Shown here piece by piece: positions 1-6,649 of a stretch of DNA of 10,583 nucleotides. A program made the translations under genes and the position numbers. The notes beneath the pieces were generated by a model. That model made no database searches, was not told where the DNA came from, and was given only the letters and a program-made list of their open reading frames with translations. Origin of the DNA: VYDC01 sp034420495 (GTDB lineage Bacteria > Chloroflexota > Dehalococcoidia > UBA2979); assembly GCA_034420495.1 (NCBI GenBank), contig DAOULG010000161.1, forward strand, positions 1-10,583, read 5' to 3'. Numbering within the stretch: position 1 is the first letter of the stretch; every line of letters starts with the position of its first letter.

Positions 1-830
1 GCGCCCGAGGGCGCGAGCTCGTCCCCCTCGATGACGACCGACCCCTGCTCGCCGTAGAGCTCGACCCGCCGCGGCGGTCCCGGGCGCACGGCGAAGCTCA
101 TGTGCACGGTCACCGCGGCGCCCGAGCGCATCGACCCGACGAGGGCGAAGCCGTCGTCGGAGGTGACCTCGCGCTCCCGGCCGTCCGGGTCGCGGGCGCT
201 GCGCTGCCAGGTGCGCAGGCTCCCCGAGACCTCGGCGAAGTCGCCGAGCCAGTAGCGCGCCAGGTCGACGTAGTGGCTGCCCATCGCGCCGAGCAGCCCC
301 CCGCCCTGCCCCCGCTCCGACCACCAGCTCCAGCCGCGGGGAGGCGAGCCGACGGCGCTCCCTCCGAAGTGGGAGATGGCGAGGTGCCGCGGCTCCCCCA
401 CCACGCCCTCGTCGATGAGGCGCCGCACGAGGACGTGGGTCGCGAAGTGGCGCATCGTGAAGGCGACGATGTGCGAGACGCCCGCGCCCCGGGCGGCGTC
501 GAGCATCGCGCGCCCGCGGGCCGCGTCGAGGGAGAGAGGCTTCTCGAGCAGGAGGTGCTTCCCCGCCTCGGCGGCGGCGATCGCCATCGGGTCGTGGAGG
601 GCGACGGGGCTGCCCACGTAGACGATGTCGATATCGGGCATCGCGACCAGCTCGCGGTAGTCGTCGAGTGCGACCGGCGCGCCGAAGCGCTCGCACGCCT
701 CCCGCGCGCGCTCCAGGCGGCCGCTGCAGATGGCGGCGATCTCGATGCCGGGGTAGCTCTGGAAGGTGGGGAGCGGGCTCACGGCGGCCCACGACGTCCC
801 GATCACGCCCACCCGGTAGCTCGTCGCCAT
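1..830 (-). CDS. Gfo/Idh/MocA-family NAD(P)-dependent oxidoreductase, C-terminus beyond left edge
   Basis: The reverse strand reads open from ATG at 830-828 to the window edge: 276 codons without a stop, where the family usually has 330-400. Start choice rests on GGAGGAG six bases upstream and on the protein opening directly with the nucleotide-binding strand. The N-terminal Rossmann fold begins with VGVIGTSWAA (residues 7-16), so the last glycine of the usual GxGxxG is lost. The family signature EKP is at residues 96-98 (LLLEKPLS), and the C-terminal domain starts with the typical GGGLLGAMGSHYVDLARYWL (177-196). These cytoplasmic enzymes oxidise or reduce sugars, inositols and similar substrates with NAD(P); the substrate cannot be told from sequence. 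It is divergent from sucC, with no visible functional link. Confidence 0.9.
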   Translation of the reverse strand, partial: MATSYRVGVIGTSWAAVSPLPTFQSYPGIEIAAICSGRLERAREACERFGAPVALDDYRELVAMPDIDIVYVGSPVALHDPMAIAAAEAGKHLLLEKPLSLDAARGRAMLDAARGAGVSHIVAFTMRHFATHVLVRRLIDEGVVGEPRHLAISHFGGSAVGSPPRGWSWWSERGQGGGLLGAMGSHYVDLARYWLGDFAEVSGSLRTWQRSARDPDGREREVTSDDGFALVGSMRSGAAVTVHMSFAVRPGPPRRVELYGEQGSVVIEGDELAPSG

Positions 831-866
831 CGTCCGCTCCTCCCCGCGCCCTGACCCGTGCGCGCG

Positions 867-872
867 AGTATA
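867..872 (-). promoter_or_regulatory. Candidate -10 box for the oxidoreductase gene
   Basis: Read on the minus strand this is TATACT, five of six matches to the sigma-70 -10 consensus, and a conspicuous AT island in very GC-rich DNA. It lies 36 bases upstream of the ATG at 830, giving a short leader of about 30 nt. No good -35 hexamer is found at the usual distance (the minus strand reads GCGGGG there), so the call rests on one box. Confidence 0.4.
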
Positions 873-909
873 CGGGCGGCCGCGGGCGGCCCCGCCTGCG
901 GGCGCCGCC

Positions 910-938
910 TTGGCCTTGCGGGGGGCGGCGGCTACGAT
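910..938 (+). promoter_or_regulatory. Candidate sigma-70-like promoter for sucCD
   Basis: TTGGCC (910-915) and TACGAT (933-938), each four of six matches to consensus, are separated by exactly 17 bases. Transcription would start near 945, leaving a leader of about 35 nt before the sucC ATG. The 148-bp spacer also holds the minus-strand -10 box at 867-872, so it looks like a back-to-back promoter region. Confidence 0.45.
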
Positions 939-978
939 TCCGGCGCGAACCGCGCGTGGCGGGGCGGAGCGGCGGGCG

Positions 979-2151
979 ATGAAGCTTCACGAGTACCAGG
1001 CGAAGGCGGTGCTCGCCGCGCGCGGCGTCCCCGTGCCGTCCGGGCGCGTCGCGCGGTCTCCCGGGGAGGCGGAGGCCGCCGCCGGGGAGCTCGGCGGACC
1101 CGTCGTGGTGAAGGCGCAGGCGCACACCGGCGGTCGCGGTCGCGGCGGCGGGGTCAGGCTCGCCGCCACCGCCGCCGAGGCCGCCGAGGCCGCCTCGGCC
1201 ATCCTCGGGATGCAGCTCGTCACCGAGCAGACCGGCCCGGCCGGGCTTCCCGTCGACTCGGTGCTCGTCGAGGAGCAGGTGGAGATCGCGCGCGAGATCT
1301 ACGTCTCGGTCGTCATAGACAGCGCCGCCGGCGTCCCGGTGGTGATCGGCTCGGCCGCCGGCGGGATGGAGATCGAGGAGATCGCCGAGGAGCATCCCGA
1401 GCAGATCCATCGCGCCCCCATCGACCCCGCCCTCGGCTTCATGCCGTACCAGGCGCGCCAGCTCGCCTTCGCGCTCGGGCTCGACGGCGATCTGCTGCGG
1501 CCGGCGGTCGCGCTCCTCGAGGCGCTGGCGCGCACCTTCGACGAGGTCGACTGCTCGCTCGTCGAGATCAACCCGCTCGTCGTGACCGCAGACGGCCGCC
1601 TCCTGGCGGCCGACGCCAAGCTCTCGGTCGACGACAACGCCGACTTCCGGCAGCAGGCCCTCTTCGGGGAGCGCGACCGTGCCCAGGACGACCGCCTGGA
1701 GGTCGAGGCGCAGGACGCCGGCATCCAGAACTACGTCAAGCTCGACGGCTCCATCGGGTGCCTGGTGAACGGCGCCGGCCTCGCGATGGCGACCATGGAC
1801 GCCATCCAGTACGCCGGGGGCGAGCCCGCGAACTTCCTCGACATCGGTACCGCCAACAGCGCCGACGCCGTCGTCGCGGCGCTGCGGCTGATCGGTTCGG
1901 ACGCCGACGTGCGGGCCGTGCTGGTCAACATCTTCGGCGGGCTGGCGCGCACCGACGTGATCGCCGAGGGCGTCGTCCGCGCGAAGCAGATGGATCTCAT
2001 CCCCCAGCCCACGGTTGTGCGGCTCGCGGGCACGAACGTCGACGACGGCCGGCGCATCCTCGATGAGTCCGGGGTGGAGGTGATCCGCGCCGAGGGCTTC
2101 GCCGAGGGGGCGCGGCTGGCGGTCGAGGCGGCCGCCGGGGGCGCCGGCTAG
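979..2151 (+). CDS. sucC: Succinyl-CoA synthetase (ADP-forming), beta subunit
   Basis: The 390-residue product matches the usual SucC length (about 388). With SucD it interconverts succinyl-CoA and succinate with ADP/ATP in the TCA cycle, in the cytoplasm. The ATP-grasp domain starts MKLHEYQAK and has the glycine-rich loop GGRGRGGGVRL (51-61), the metal-binding VEINPL (195-200) and DAKLSVDDNA (212-221). The C-terminal CoA-ligase domain has NGAGLAMATMD (264-274), EPANFLDIG (282-290) and VLVNIFGG (314-321). ATG 979 is chosen over earlier in-frame codons because the conserved N-terminus begins there, with GGAG nine bases upstream. After NFLD the common GGGA reads GTAN, an unusual substitution. 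sucD follows after 38 bp, so the two are co-transcribed. Malate-CoA ligase is a related family, but the classic sucCD arrangement favours succinate. Confidence 0.95.
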   Translation: MKLHEYQAKAVLAARGVPVPSGRVARSPGEAEAAAGELGGPVVVKAQAHTGGRGRGGGVRLAATAAEAAEAASAILGMQLVTEQTGPAGLPVDSVLVEEQVEIAREIYVSVVIDSAAGVPVVIGSAAGGMEIEEIAEEHPEQIHRAPIDPALGFMPYQARQLAFALGLDGDLLRPAVALLEALARTFDEVDCSLVEINPLVVTADGRLLAADAKLSVDDNADFRQQALFGERDRAQDDRLEVEAQDAGIQNYVKLDGSIGCLVNGAGLAMATMDAIQYAGGEPANFLDIGTANSADAVVAALRLIGSDADVRAVLVNIFGGLARTDVIAEGVVRAKQMDLIPQPTVVRLAGTNVDDGRRILDESGVEVIRAEGFAEGARLAVEAAAGGAG

Positions 2152-2189
2152 GCGCAGCCGGCCGGGCAGGACGCGGAACGGGGGCACGG

Positions 2190-3071
2190 GTGGCGGTACT
2201 GCTCGACGGGGCGAGCCGCGTAGTGATCCAGGGCATGGGTGCGGCCGGCCAGCGCGAGGCGGTCGTGAGCCGCGACGTCGGCACGCAGGTCGTCTGCGGC
2301 GTCACGCCGGGGCGGGGCGGCCAGGAGCTCGCCGGCGTGCCGGTGCGCAACACCGTGCGCGAGGCCGTCGACGAGTTCGGCGCGAACGTCTCGGTGATCT
2401 TCGTGCCGGCGCCCTTCGCGGCCGACGCCATAGCCGAGGCCGCCGATGCCGCCGTCCCCGTCGCGATCTGCATCACGGAGGGGATCCCGACCCTCGACAT
2501 GGTGCGCGTGCGGCGTCACCTGCGGGGATCCGCCACCCGGCTGATCGGTCCGAACTGCCCGGGCGTGATGTCGCCCGGCGAGCGGGCGCGGGGGGGCATC
2601 ATGCCCCCGGACGTCTACCTTCCCGGGCACGTGGGCGTGATCTCGCGATCCGGCACGCTCGTCTACGAGACGGTCGATCAGCTCACCCGCCTCGGCATCG
2701 GGCAGTCGACCTCGGTGGGCGTCGGCGGCGATCCGATCATCGGCACGACCCAGCGCGAGGCGCTCGAGCTCTTCGAGGCGGATGCCGAGACGGCGGCGGT
2801 GGTGCTCATCGGCGCGATCGGCGGGACCGCCGAGCAGGAGGCGGCCGACTACGTGCGGGGGATGTCGAAGCCCGTGGTCGCCTTCATCGCCGGCGCGACG
2901 GCGCCGCCGGGTCGCCGCATGGGTCACGCCGGCGCGATCATCGCCGGGCGCGCCGGGACCGCCTCCGCCAAGCAGCAGGCGCTGCGCGATGCGGGCGCCG
3001 AGGTCGTGGAGTCGCCCGCCGACATCGGCCGGACGATGCAGCGCGTGCTCAGGGAGCGCGGCCTGCTCTAG
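2190..3071 (+). CDS. sucD: Succinyl-CoA synthetase, alpha subunit
   Basis: The 293-residue product from GTG 2190 is the partner of SucC and carries the phosphohistidine that relays phosphate between succinyl phosphate and the nucleotide. The N-terminal CoA-binding Rossmann domain has VVIQGMGAAGQREA (11-24) and GGVTPG-like CGVTPGRGG (36-44). GPNCPGVMSPGE follows at 120-131, then SRSGTLVYE (152-160) and GVGGDPIIGT (177-186). The active-site histidine is H246 in GRRMGHAGAI, the same number as in E. coli SucD. The usual GxxGxxG phosphate loop is slightly altered (GMGAAGQ). The ribosome binding site is weak (a run of five G about seven bases upstream). The 38-bp gap after sucC indicates one operon. 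No T-tract terminator is visible after the stop. Confidence 0.95.
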   Translation: MAVLLDGASRVVIQGMGAAGQREAVVSRDVGTQVVCGVTPGRGGQELAGVPVRNTVREAVDEFGANVSVIFVPAPFAADAIAEAADAAVPVAICITEGIPTLDMVRVRRHLRGSATRLIGPNCPGVMSPGERARGGIMPPDVYLPGHVGVISRSGTLVYETVDQLTRLGIGQSTSVGVGGDPIIGTTQREALELFEADAETAAVVLIGAIGGTAEQEAADYVRGMSKPVVAFIAGATAPPGRRMGHAGAIIAGRAGTASAKQQALRDAGAEVVESPADIGRTMQRVLRERGLL

Positions 3072-3083
3072 GCCGCGGCCGGG

Positions 3084-3100
3084 CGGACGGTTGGCGTCCG
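3084..3100 (+). other. Small hairpin between sucD and the tRNA gene
   Basis: CGGACG (3084-3089) and CGTCCG (3095-3100) form a perfect 6-bp stem with a 5-base loop, 12 bases after the sucD stop. No T-run follows, so it is not a standard intrinsic terminator. It overlaps the proposed -35 box of the tRNA promoter. It could help end sucCD transcripts with other factors, or be chance in GC-rich DNA. Confidence 0.3.
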
Positions 3101-3121
3101 TCGCCGCATCGGGTCTAGGAT
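3091..3121 (+). promoter_or_regulatory. Candidate promoter for tRNA-Ser(GCU)
   Basis: TTGGCG (3091-3096) and TAGGAT (3116-3121) each match four of six consensus bases, but the 19-base spacer is longer than ideal. The -10 box ends nine bases before the mature tRNA 5' end, which would leave almost no 5' leader. Position supports it; hexamer quality is moderate. Confidence 0.4.
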
Positions 3122-3130
3122 CGACGGCGC

Positions 3131-3220
3131 GGAGGGGTCGCATAGTGGCCTAGTGCGGGCGCCTGCTAAGCGCTTACCCCGGTTTCGGGGTCGTGGGTTC
3201 GACTCCCACCCCCTCCGCCA
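3131..3220 (+). tRNA. tRNA-Ser, anticodon GCU (codons AGC/AGU)
   Basis: All cloverleaf parts can be drawn by hand. The acceptor stem GGAGGGG/CCCCTCC is perfectly paired. The anticodon stem GGCGC/GCGCT holds loop CTGCTAA, giving anticodon GCT. The class II variable arm has the stem CCCCG/CGGGG around GTTT. The T arm GTGGG/CCCAC encloses TTCGACT. The discriminator base is G, as in serine tRNAs, and CCA is encoded (3218-3220). The long variable arm, a main identity element for seryl-tRNA synthetase, makes the assignment firm. The gene is 90 nt long. Confidence 0.97.
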
Positions 3221-3270
3221 CTCCGGCCCCCGCTCGCGCCCGCGACGGTCGACCACGGGAGGGGCTCTCC

Positions 3271-4608
3271 ATGGCCCGCTACCACATCTGGACGCTCGGC
3301 TGCCAGATGAACCAGGCGGACTCCCTCAAGCTCGCCGCGGGCCTCGACCGGCTCGGGCTCGAGCCGGCCCCATCCGACGCCGACGCCGACCTCGTCGTCA
3401 TCAACACCTGCTCGGTCCGGCAGCACGCCGAGGACCGCGCCTACTCCCGCCTCGGCGTGCTCGCGAAGCGCAAGCGCGCAGGCGAGCGCTTCACGCTCGC
3501 GGTGATGGGCTGCATGGTCGGTCCCCGCACGGAGGCGCTCTCCCGGCGCTTCCCGTTCGTCGACGCGTGGGCGAGACCGCAGGAGTTCGATCCCGTCCTC
3601 GAGGCGGCGCGCTCGGCGGGGGCGCTCGATCCGCTGGCGCTGCGCGACGTCTCGGAGGGGGAGTTCTGGCCGTCGACCTACGGGCGTCCGGAGGGACCGA
3701 CCGCCTTCGTCCCGGTCGTGCACGGCTGCGACAAGATGTGCACCTACTGCATCGTGCCGCTCCGGCGCGGCCGCGAGCGCTCGCGGCCGGTGGCGGAGGT
3801 GCTGGGCGAGGTCTCCTACCTCGCCGGGCACGGCGTCCGCGAGGTGACGCTCGTCGGGCAGACCGTGGAGGCGTACGGCCACGACCTGGAGCCGGGTGGG
3901 GGGGCGGAGGCGCGCCCGGACCTCGCCACGCTCTTCGAGGGGATCGAGCGTGCGGGGGCGATCGACCGCGTCCGCTTCCTCACCTCCTACCCGCGCGACA
4001 TGACCGACCGCATCGTCGATGCGGTCGCCGACCTCCCCCGCGTCTGCGAGCACTTCAACATCCCGGTGCAGTCGGGCTCGGACGCGATGCTCGCCCGCAT
4101 GCGGCGCGGCTACACGGTGGCGCAGTTCGAGGAGCGCGTCGCGCGCATCCGCGAGCGCATGCCGCACGCGACGCTCGCCACCGACGTCATCGTCGGCTGC
4201 CCCGGGGAGAGCGACGCCGAGTTCCGGGAGACCGTCGATCTGCTGGAGCGGATGCGCTTCAACGTGATCCACGTCGCCGCCTACTCGCCGCGTCCCGGCA
4301 CCTACGCCTCCCGCAAGATGGAGGACGATGTGCCGCGCGAGGTGAAGGGCGAGCGGCTGCAGGTGATCGAGCGCCTCCACGCCGAGTCGGCGGCCCGGCA
4401 CAACGCCTCGCTCCTCGGCGGCCGCCTCGAGGTGCTGGTCGAGCGGGAGCGGGAGGGGCGCTCCAGCGGCCGCGCGAGGGGCGGCCAGCTCGTGCACTTC
4501 GACGGGACGGGCCTCGTCGGCCGGCTCGTCGAGGTCGACGTGGATGAGGTGAGCCCGTGGTCGCTCCAGGGCCGGCGAGCCGACGACCTGACGCTGGCGA
4601 TGCTCTAG
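3271..4608 (+). CDS. miaB: tRNA-2-methylthio-N6-dimethylallyladenosine synthase (radical SAM)
   Basis: The 445-residue product is close to other MiaB proteins (E. coli 474). MiaB methylthiolates i6A37 of tRNAs reading U-starting codons, using two 4Fe-4S clusters and S-adenosylmethionine. The N-terminal methylthiotransferase domain supplies C11 (LGCQMN), C47 (INTCSVR) and C81 (VMGCMV) for the auxiliary cluster. The radical-SAM CxxxCxxC is C153/C157/C160 in HGCDKMCTYCIVP. A TRAM RNA-binding domain occupies about residues 380-445. ATG 3271 has GGGAGGGG six bases upstream and starts directly at the conserved domain; an earlier in-frame start would run through the tRNA gene. Only 50 bp separate it from tRNA-Ser(GCU), which is not an expected MiaB substrate because it does not read U-starting codons. 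The end overlaps nrtR by 52 nt. Confidence 0.96.
   Translation: MARYHIWTLGCQMNQADSLKLAAGLDRLGLEPAPSDADADLVVINTCSVRQHAEDRAYSRLGVLAKRKRAGERFTLAVMGCMVGPRTEALSRRFPFVDAWARPQEFDPVLEAARSAGALDPLALRDVSEGEFWPSTYGRPEGPTAFVPVVHGCDKMCTYCIVPLRRGRERSRPVAEVLGEVSYLAGHGVREVTLVGQTVEAYGHDLEPGGGAEARPDLATLFEGIERAGAIDRVRFLTSYPRDMTDRIVDAVADLPRVCEHFNIPVQSGSDAMLARMRRGYTVAQFEERVARIRERMPHATLATDVIVGCPGESDAEFRETVDLLERMRFNVIHVAAYSPRPGTYASRKMEDDVPREVKGERLQVIERLHAESAARHNASLLGGRLEVLVEREREGRSSGRARGGQLVHFDGTGLVGRLVEVDVDEVSPWSLQGRRADDLTLAML
4547..4552 (+). promoter_or_regulatory. Ribosome binding site for nrtR inside miaB
   Basis: AGGTGA is a perfect six-base match to the anti-Shine-Dalgarno complement and lies four bases before GTG 4557. 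It sits within the miaB coding sequence. An in-frame TGA at 4545-4547 rules out a start further upstream, and no ATG, GTG or TTG occurs in frame between 4557 and the conserved first beta strand. This site therefore decides the nrtR start. Confidence 0.65.
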
Positions 4609-5264
4609 GGGGCGCCCCGACCGCGGGCGCCCGGGCTCTCGTCGCGACGATCGTCGTCATCTTCACCGTGAGCGAGGGGCGCCTGCGCGTCCTCCTCGTC
4701 CGCCGCTCCGCGCCCCCCGCCAGCGGGAGCTGGGCCCTTCCCGGCGGCCGCTGGGACGGATCGGAGACGCTGGAGGGGGCGGCGCAGCGCAAGCTCGTCG
4801 ACGAGACCGGCGCGACCGATCTCTACCTGGAGCAGCTCTTCACCACCTCCGGCCTCGACGCGACGCAGCCGGCGGCCGTCGCCGTCTGCTACGTGGCGCT
4901 GGTCGAGGCGGGGACGGTGACGCTGCGCAGCGGCGAGACCTGGCGGCCGGCGTGGCACGACGTGGAGACGCTCCCCGGACTCGCCTTCCGCAACGAGGAG
5001 GTGATCGCGCAGGCCGTCTCGCGCATCCGCGCCAAGCTCGAGTACACCAACGTCGCGTACGGGCTCCTCCCCGAGGAGTTCACGCTGCGCGAGCTCCAGG
5101 CGGCCTACGAGGCGATCGCCGGCAGCGCGCTGGATCGCCGCAACTTCCGGAAGCGGATGCTCGGCACCGCGATCATCGAGCCGACCGGGGAGCTGCGCCG
5201 GAGCGGCGCGCACCGCCCCGCCCGCCTCTACCGCTTCACCACGCGCGCGCCCGTCTTCCTCTAG
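4557..5264 (+). CDS. nrtR: NrtR-type Nudix-related transcriptional regulator of NAD metabolism
   Basis: The 235-residue product has the two-domain NrtR layout. The Nudix-like domain (about 27-155) starts with VATIVVIFTV. The winged-helix DNA-binding domain (about 160-235) carries the family hallmark LEYTNVAYGLLPEEFTLREL followed by LDRRNFRKRML. NrtR proteins are repressors of NAD biosynthesis or salvage genes and are generally released by ADP-ribose-type ligands. The Nudix box is degenerate: G64 and E70 fit, but the catalytic REUxEE reads R78-K79-L-V-D82-E83, suggesting ligand sensing rather than hydrolysis. nadA starts 147 bp downstream, behind a promoter and a palindrome, so it is the obvious target. 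It overlaps miaB by 52 nt and probably depends on upstream transcription. A catalytic ADP-ribose pyrophosphatase is less likely given the C-terminal domain. Confidence 0.9.
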   Translation: MVAPGPASRRPDAGDALGGAPTAGARALVATIVVIFTVSEGRLRVLLVRRSAPPASGSWALPGGRWDGSETLEGAAQRKLVDETGATDLYLEQLFTTSGLDATQPAAVAVCYVALVEAGTVTLRSGETWRPAWHDVETLPGLAFRNEEVIAQAVSRIRAKLEYTNVAYGLLPEEFTLRELQAAYEAIAGSALDRRNFRKRMLGTAIIEPTGELRRSGAHRPARLYRFTTRAPVFL

Positions 5265-5297
5265 GCCTCCGGCCCCACCCTGCGTCCGGGGGGTGCG

Positions 5298-5327
5298 TTG
5301 ACCGCGGGAGCGGCCGCGCCGTACCAT
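5298..5327 (+). promoter_or_regulatory. Promoter of the nadA-nadC operon
   Basis: TTGACC (5298-5303, five of six consensus matches) and TACCAT (5322-5327, four of six) are separated by 18 bases, making this one of the best sigma-70-like promoters in the window. It starts 33 bases after the nrtR stop. Transcription would begin near 5334, giving a leader of about 78 nt before nadA, with the palindrome at 5341-5361 immediately downstream. Confidence 0.6.
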
Positions 5328-5340
5328 CGTTCCGCGCGGC

Positions 5341-5361
5341 TTTGTGTACTCGGTACACGAA
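5341..5361 (+). promoter_or_regulatory. 21-bp palindrome, predicted NrtR operator
   Basis: The core GTGTAC-TCG-GTACAC (5344-5358) is a perfect inverted repeat. It is flanked by TTT on the left and GAA on the right, so eight of nine base pairs match across 21 bp. It is clearly more AT-rich than its surroundings. It starts 14 bases after the -10 box, around +7 to +28, where a bound dimer would block transcription. Family knowledge: NrtR operators are palindromes of about this length near NAD gene promoters. Assignment to the adjacent nrtR is inference. Confidence 0.65.
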
Positions 5362-5411
5362 CAGGGGAGCGGGATGCCGCCCGCGGGGCGGCCGGCCGGG
5401 GGGATGGCGTG

Positions 5412-6608
5412 ATGACGACGACGGCGCCGCCGCCGCTCCCGCAGCTGCAGTGCGAGTCCGACGTCGGCATCGCCACCGTTCCGCTCGCGAGCGAGGGCGC
5501 CTTCTCAGGCTGGCAGACGGACATCCCCGGGCGCTACCGGGGACTCGGGGGAGCGGAGCTCGTGGAGCGCGTGCGCGCCGCGCGCTCCGCCCTCGGGCCG
5601 CGCGCGGTCGTGCTCGGGCACCACTACCAGCGGGAGGACGTGATCCAGTTCGCGGACCGGCGCGGCGACTCCTTCGATCTCGCGCGCTACGCCGCCTCGC
5701 ACCCCGAGTCGGAGTACATCGTCTTCTGCGGGGTGCACTTCATGGCGGAGGCGGCCGACGTCCTCTCCGCCCCGCACCAGCAGGTCGTCCTGCCGAACCT
5801 CGCCGCCGGCTGCTCGATGGCCGACATGGCGGCCCAGCCCGACGTGCTCGGCGCCTGGCGGGAGCTCGCGGCCGAGTTCGGCGGCACCGACGACATCGTC
5901 CCGGTCACCTACATGAACTCCGCCGCGGCGCTCAAGGCCTTCTGCGGCGAGCGCGGGGGCGTCGTCTGCACCTCCTCGAACGCGGCGAGCGTCCTCTCAT
6001 GGGCGCTCGAGCGCGGGCGGCGCATCTTCTTCTTCCCCGACCAGCACCTCGGCCGCAACACCGCCCACGCGATGGGGATCCCGGAGCCGGAGATCGCGCT
6101 GTGGAACTGGCGGCTCCCCCCGGGCAGCCGGGGCGGACTCTCCCGGGATGCGCTCCGCCGCTCGCGGGTCATCCTCTGGGAGGGCCACTGCTCGGTGCAC
6201 CAGCGCTTCTCGCTGACGCAGGTGGAGCGCGCCCGCGAGCAGCACCCGGACGTGCGCGTGGTCGTCCACCCCGAGTGCCGCGCCGAGGTCGTGCGCGCCG
6301 CCGACGCCGTGGGCTCCACCGCCTACATCGCGCGATACGTCGCGGAGGCCCCGGCCGGCGCCGTGCTGGCCGTCGGGACCGAGATCAACCTCGTCTCCCG
6401 CCTCGCCGGGGAGAACCCCGAGAAGACCGTCTTCTGCCTCGACCCGGTCGTCTGCCCGTGCAGCACGATGTACCGCGTCCATCCCGCCTACCTCGCGTGG
6501 GTGATGGAGGAGCTCGTGGCCGGCCGCGTCGTGAACAGGATCGAGGTCCCCGAGCAGGAGAAGGAGCACGCGCGCGTCGCGCTCCGGCGGATGCTGCAGC
6601 TGGCGTAG
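5412..6608 (+). CDS. nadA: Quinolinate synthase (4Fe-4S)
   Basis: NadA condenses iminoaspartate with dihydroxyacetone phosphate to quinolinate in de novo NAD synthesis. The 398-residue product is somewhat longer than E. coli NadA (347). Visible motifs are VLGHHYQREDV (67-77), FCGVHFMAEAAD (105-116), GCSMADM (133-139), VTYMNSAAALKAFCG (165-179), VCTSSNA (185-191), FFPDQHLGRN (207-216), EGHCSVHQRF (257-266) and VCPCSTMYR (347-355). Cluster ligands should be C106, C186 and one of C348/C350. The frame is open back to 5298, but that codon lies in the -35 box; ATG 5412 (or GTG 5409 just before it) follows a G-rich ribosome binding site and the predicted transcription start. The first 35 residues look like a poorly conserved extension. 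nadC follows after 41 bp; nadB is not in between. Confidence 0.96.
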   Translation: MTTTAPPPLPQLQCESDVGIATVPLASEGAFSGWQTDIPGRYRGLGGAELVERVRAARSALGPRAVVLGHHYQREDVIQFADRRGDSFDLARYAASHPESEYIVFCGVHFMAEAADVLSAPHQQVVLPNLAAGCSMADMAAQPDVLGAWRELAAEFGGTDDIVPVTYMNSAAALKAFCGERGGVVCTSSNAASVLSWALERGRRIFFFPDQHLGRNTAHAMGIPEPEIALWNWRLPPGSRGGLSRDALRRSRVILWEGHCSVHQRFSLTQVERAREQHPDVRVVVHPECRAEVVRAADAVGSTAYIARYVAEAPAGAVLAVGTEINLVSRLAGENPEKTVFCLDPVVCPCSTMYRVHPAYLAWVMEELVAGRVVNRIEVPEQEKEHARVALRRMLQLA

Positions 6609-6615
6609 ACCGCCC

Positions 6616-6630
6616 GGGGGCTCCGCCCCT
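6616..6630 (+). other. Short hairpin in the nadA-nadC gap
   Basis: GGGGC (6617-6621), TCC and GCCCC (6625-6629) form a perfect 5-bp stem with a 3-base loop, extendable by one G-T pair. It lies eight bases after the nadA stop and before the nadC ribosome binding site. It could protect mRNA ends or adjust the nadA:nadC ratio, but such short GC stems arise easily by chance here. Confidence 0.2.
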
Positions 6631-6649
6631 CGCGCCGGGGAGGGCGCCG

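Noticed and set aside
858..2066. Plus-strand frame overlapping sucC in a second frame
   Set aside because: The translation is almost wholly Arg/Gly/Ala and is a frame shadow of sucC.
979..3071. sucC-sucD as malate-CoA ligase (serine-cycle type)
   Set aside because: No serine-cycle or malyl-CoA lyase genes lie nearby, and SucC/SucD lengths and most motifs fit succinyl-CoA synthetase. The GTAN variation is noted but not sufficient.
2148..3143. Open minus-strand frame of 331 codons opposite sucD
   Set aside because: It is antisense to a clear conserved gene, has low-complexity composition, and arises because GC-rich codons leave few stops on the opposite strand.
3166..4497. Open minus-strand frame of 443 codons opposite miaB
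   Set aside because: Same reason: it mirrors miaB codon structure, has no domain, and would run into the tRNA gene.
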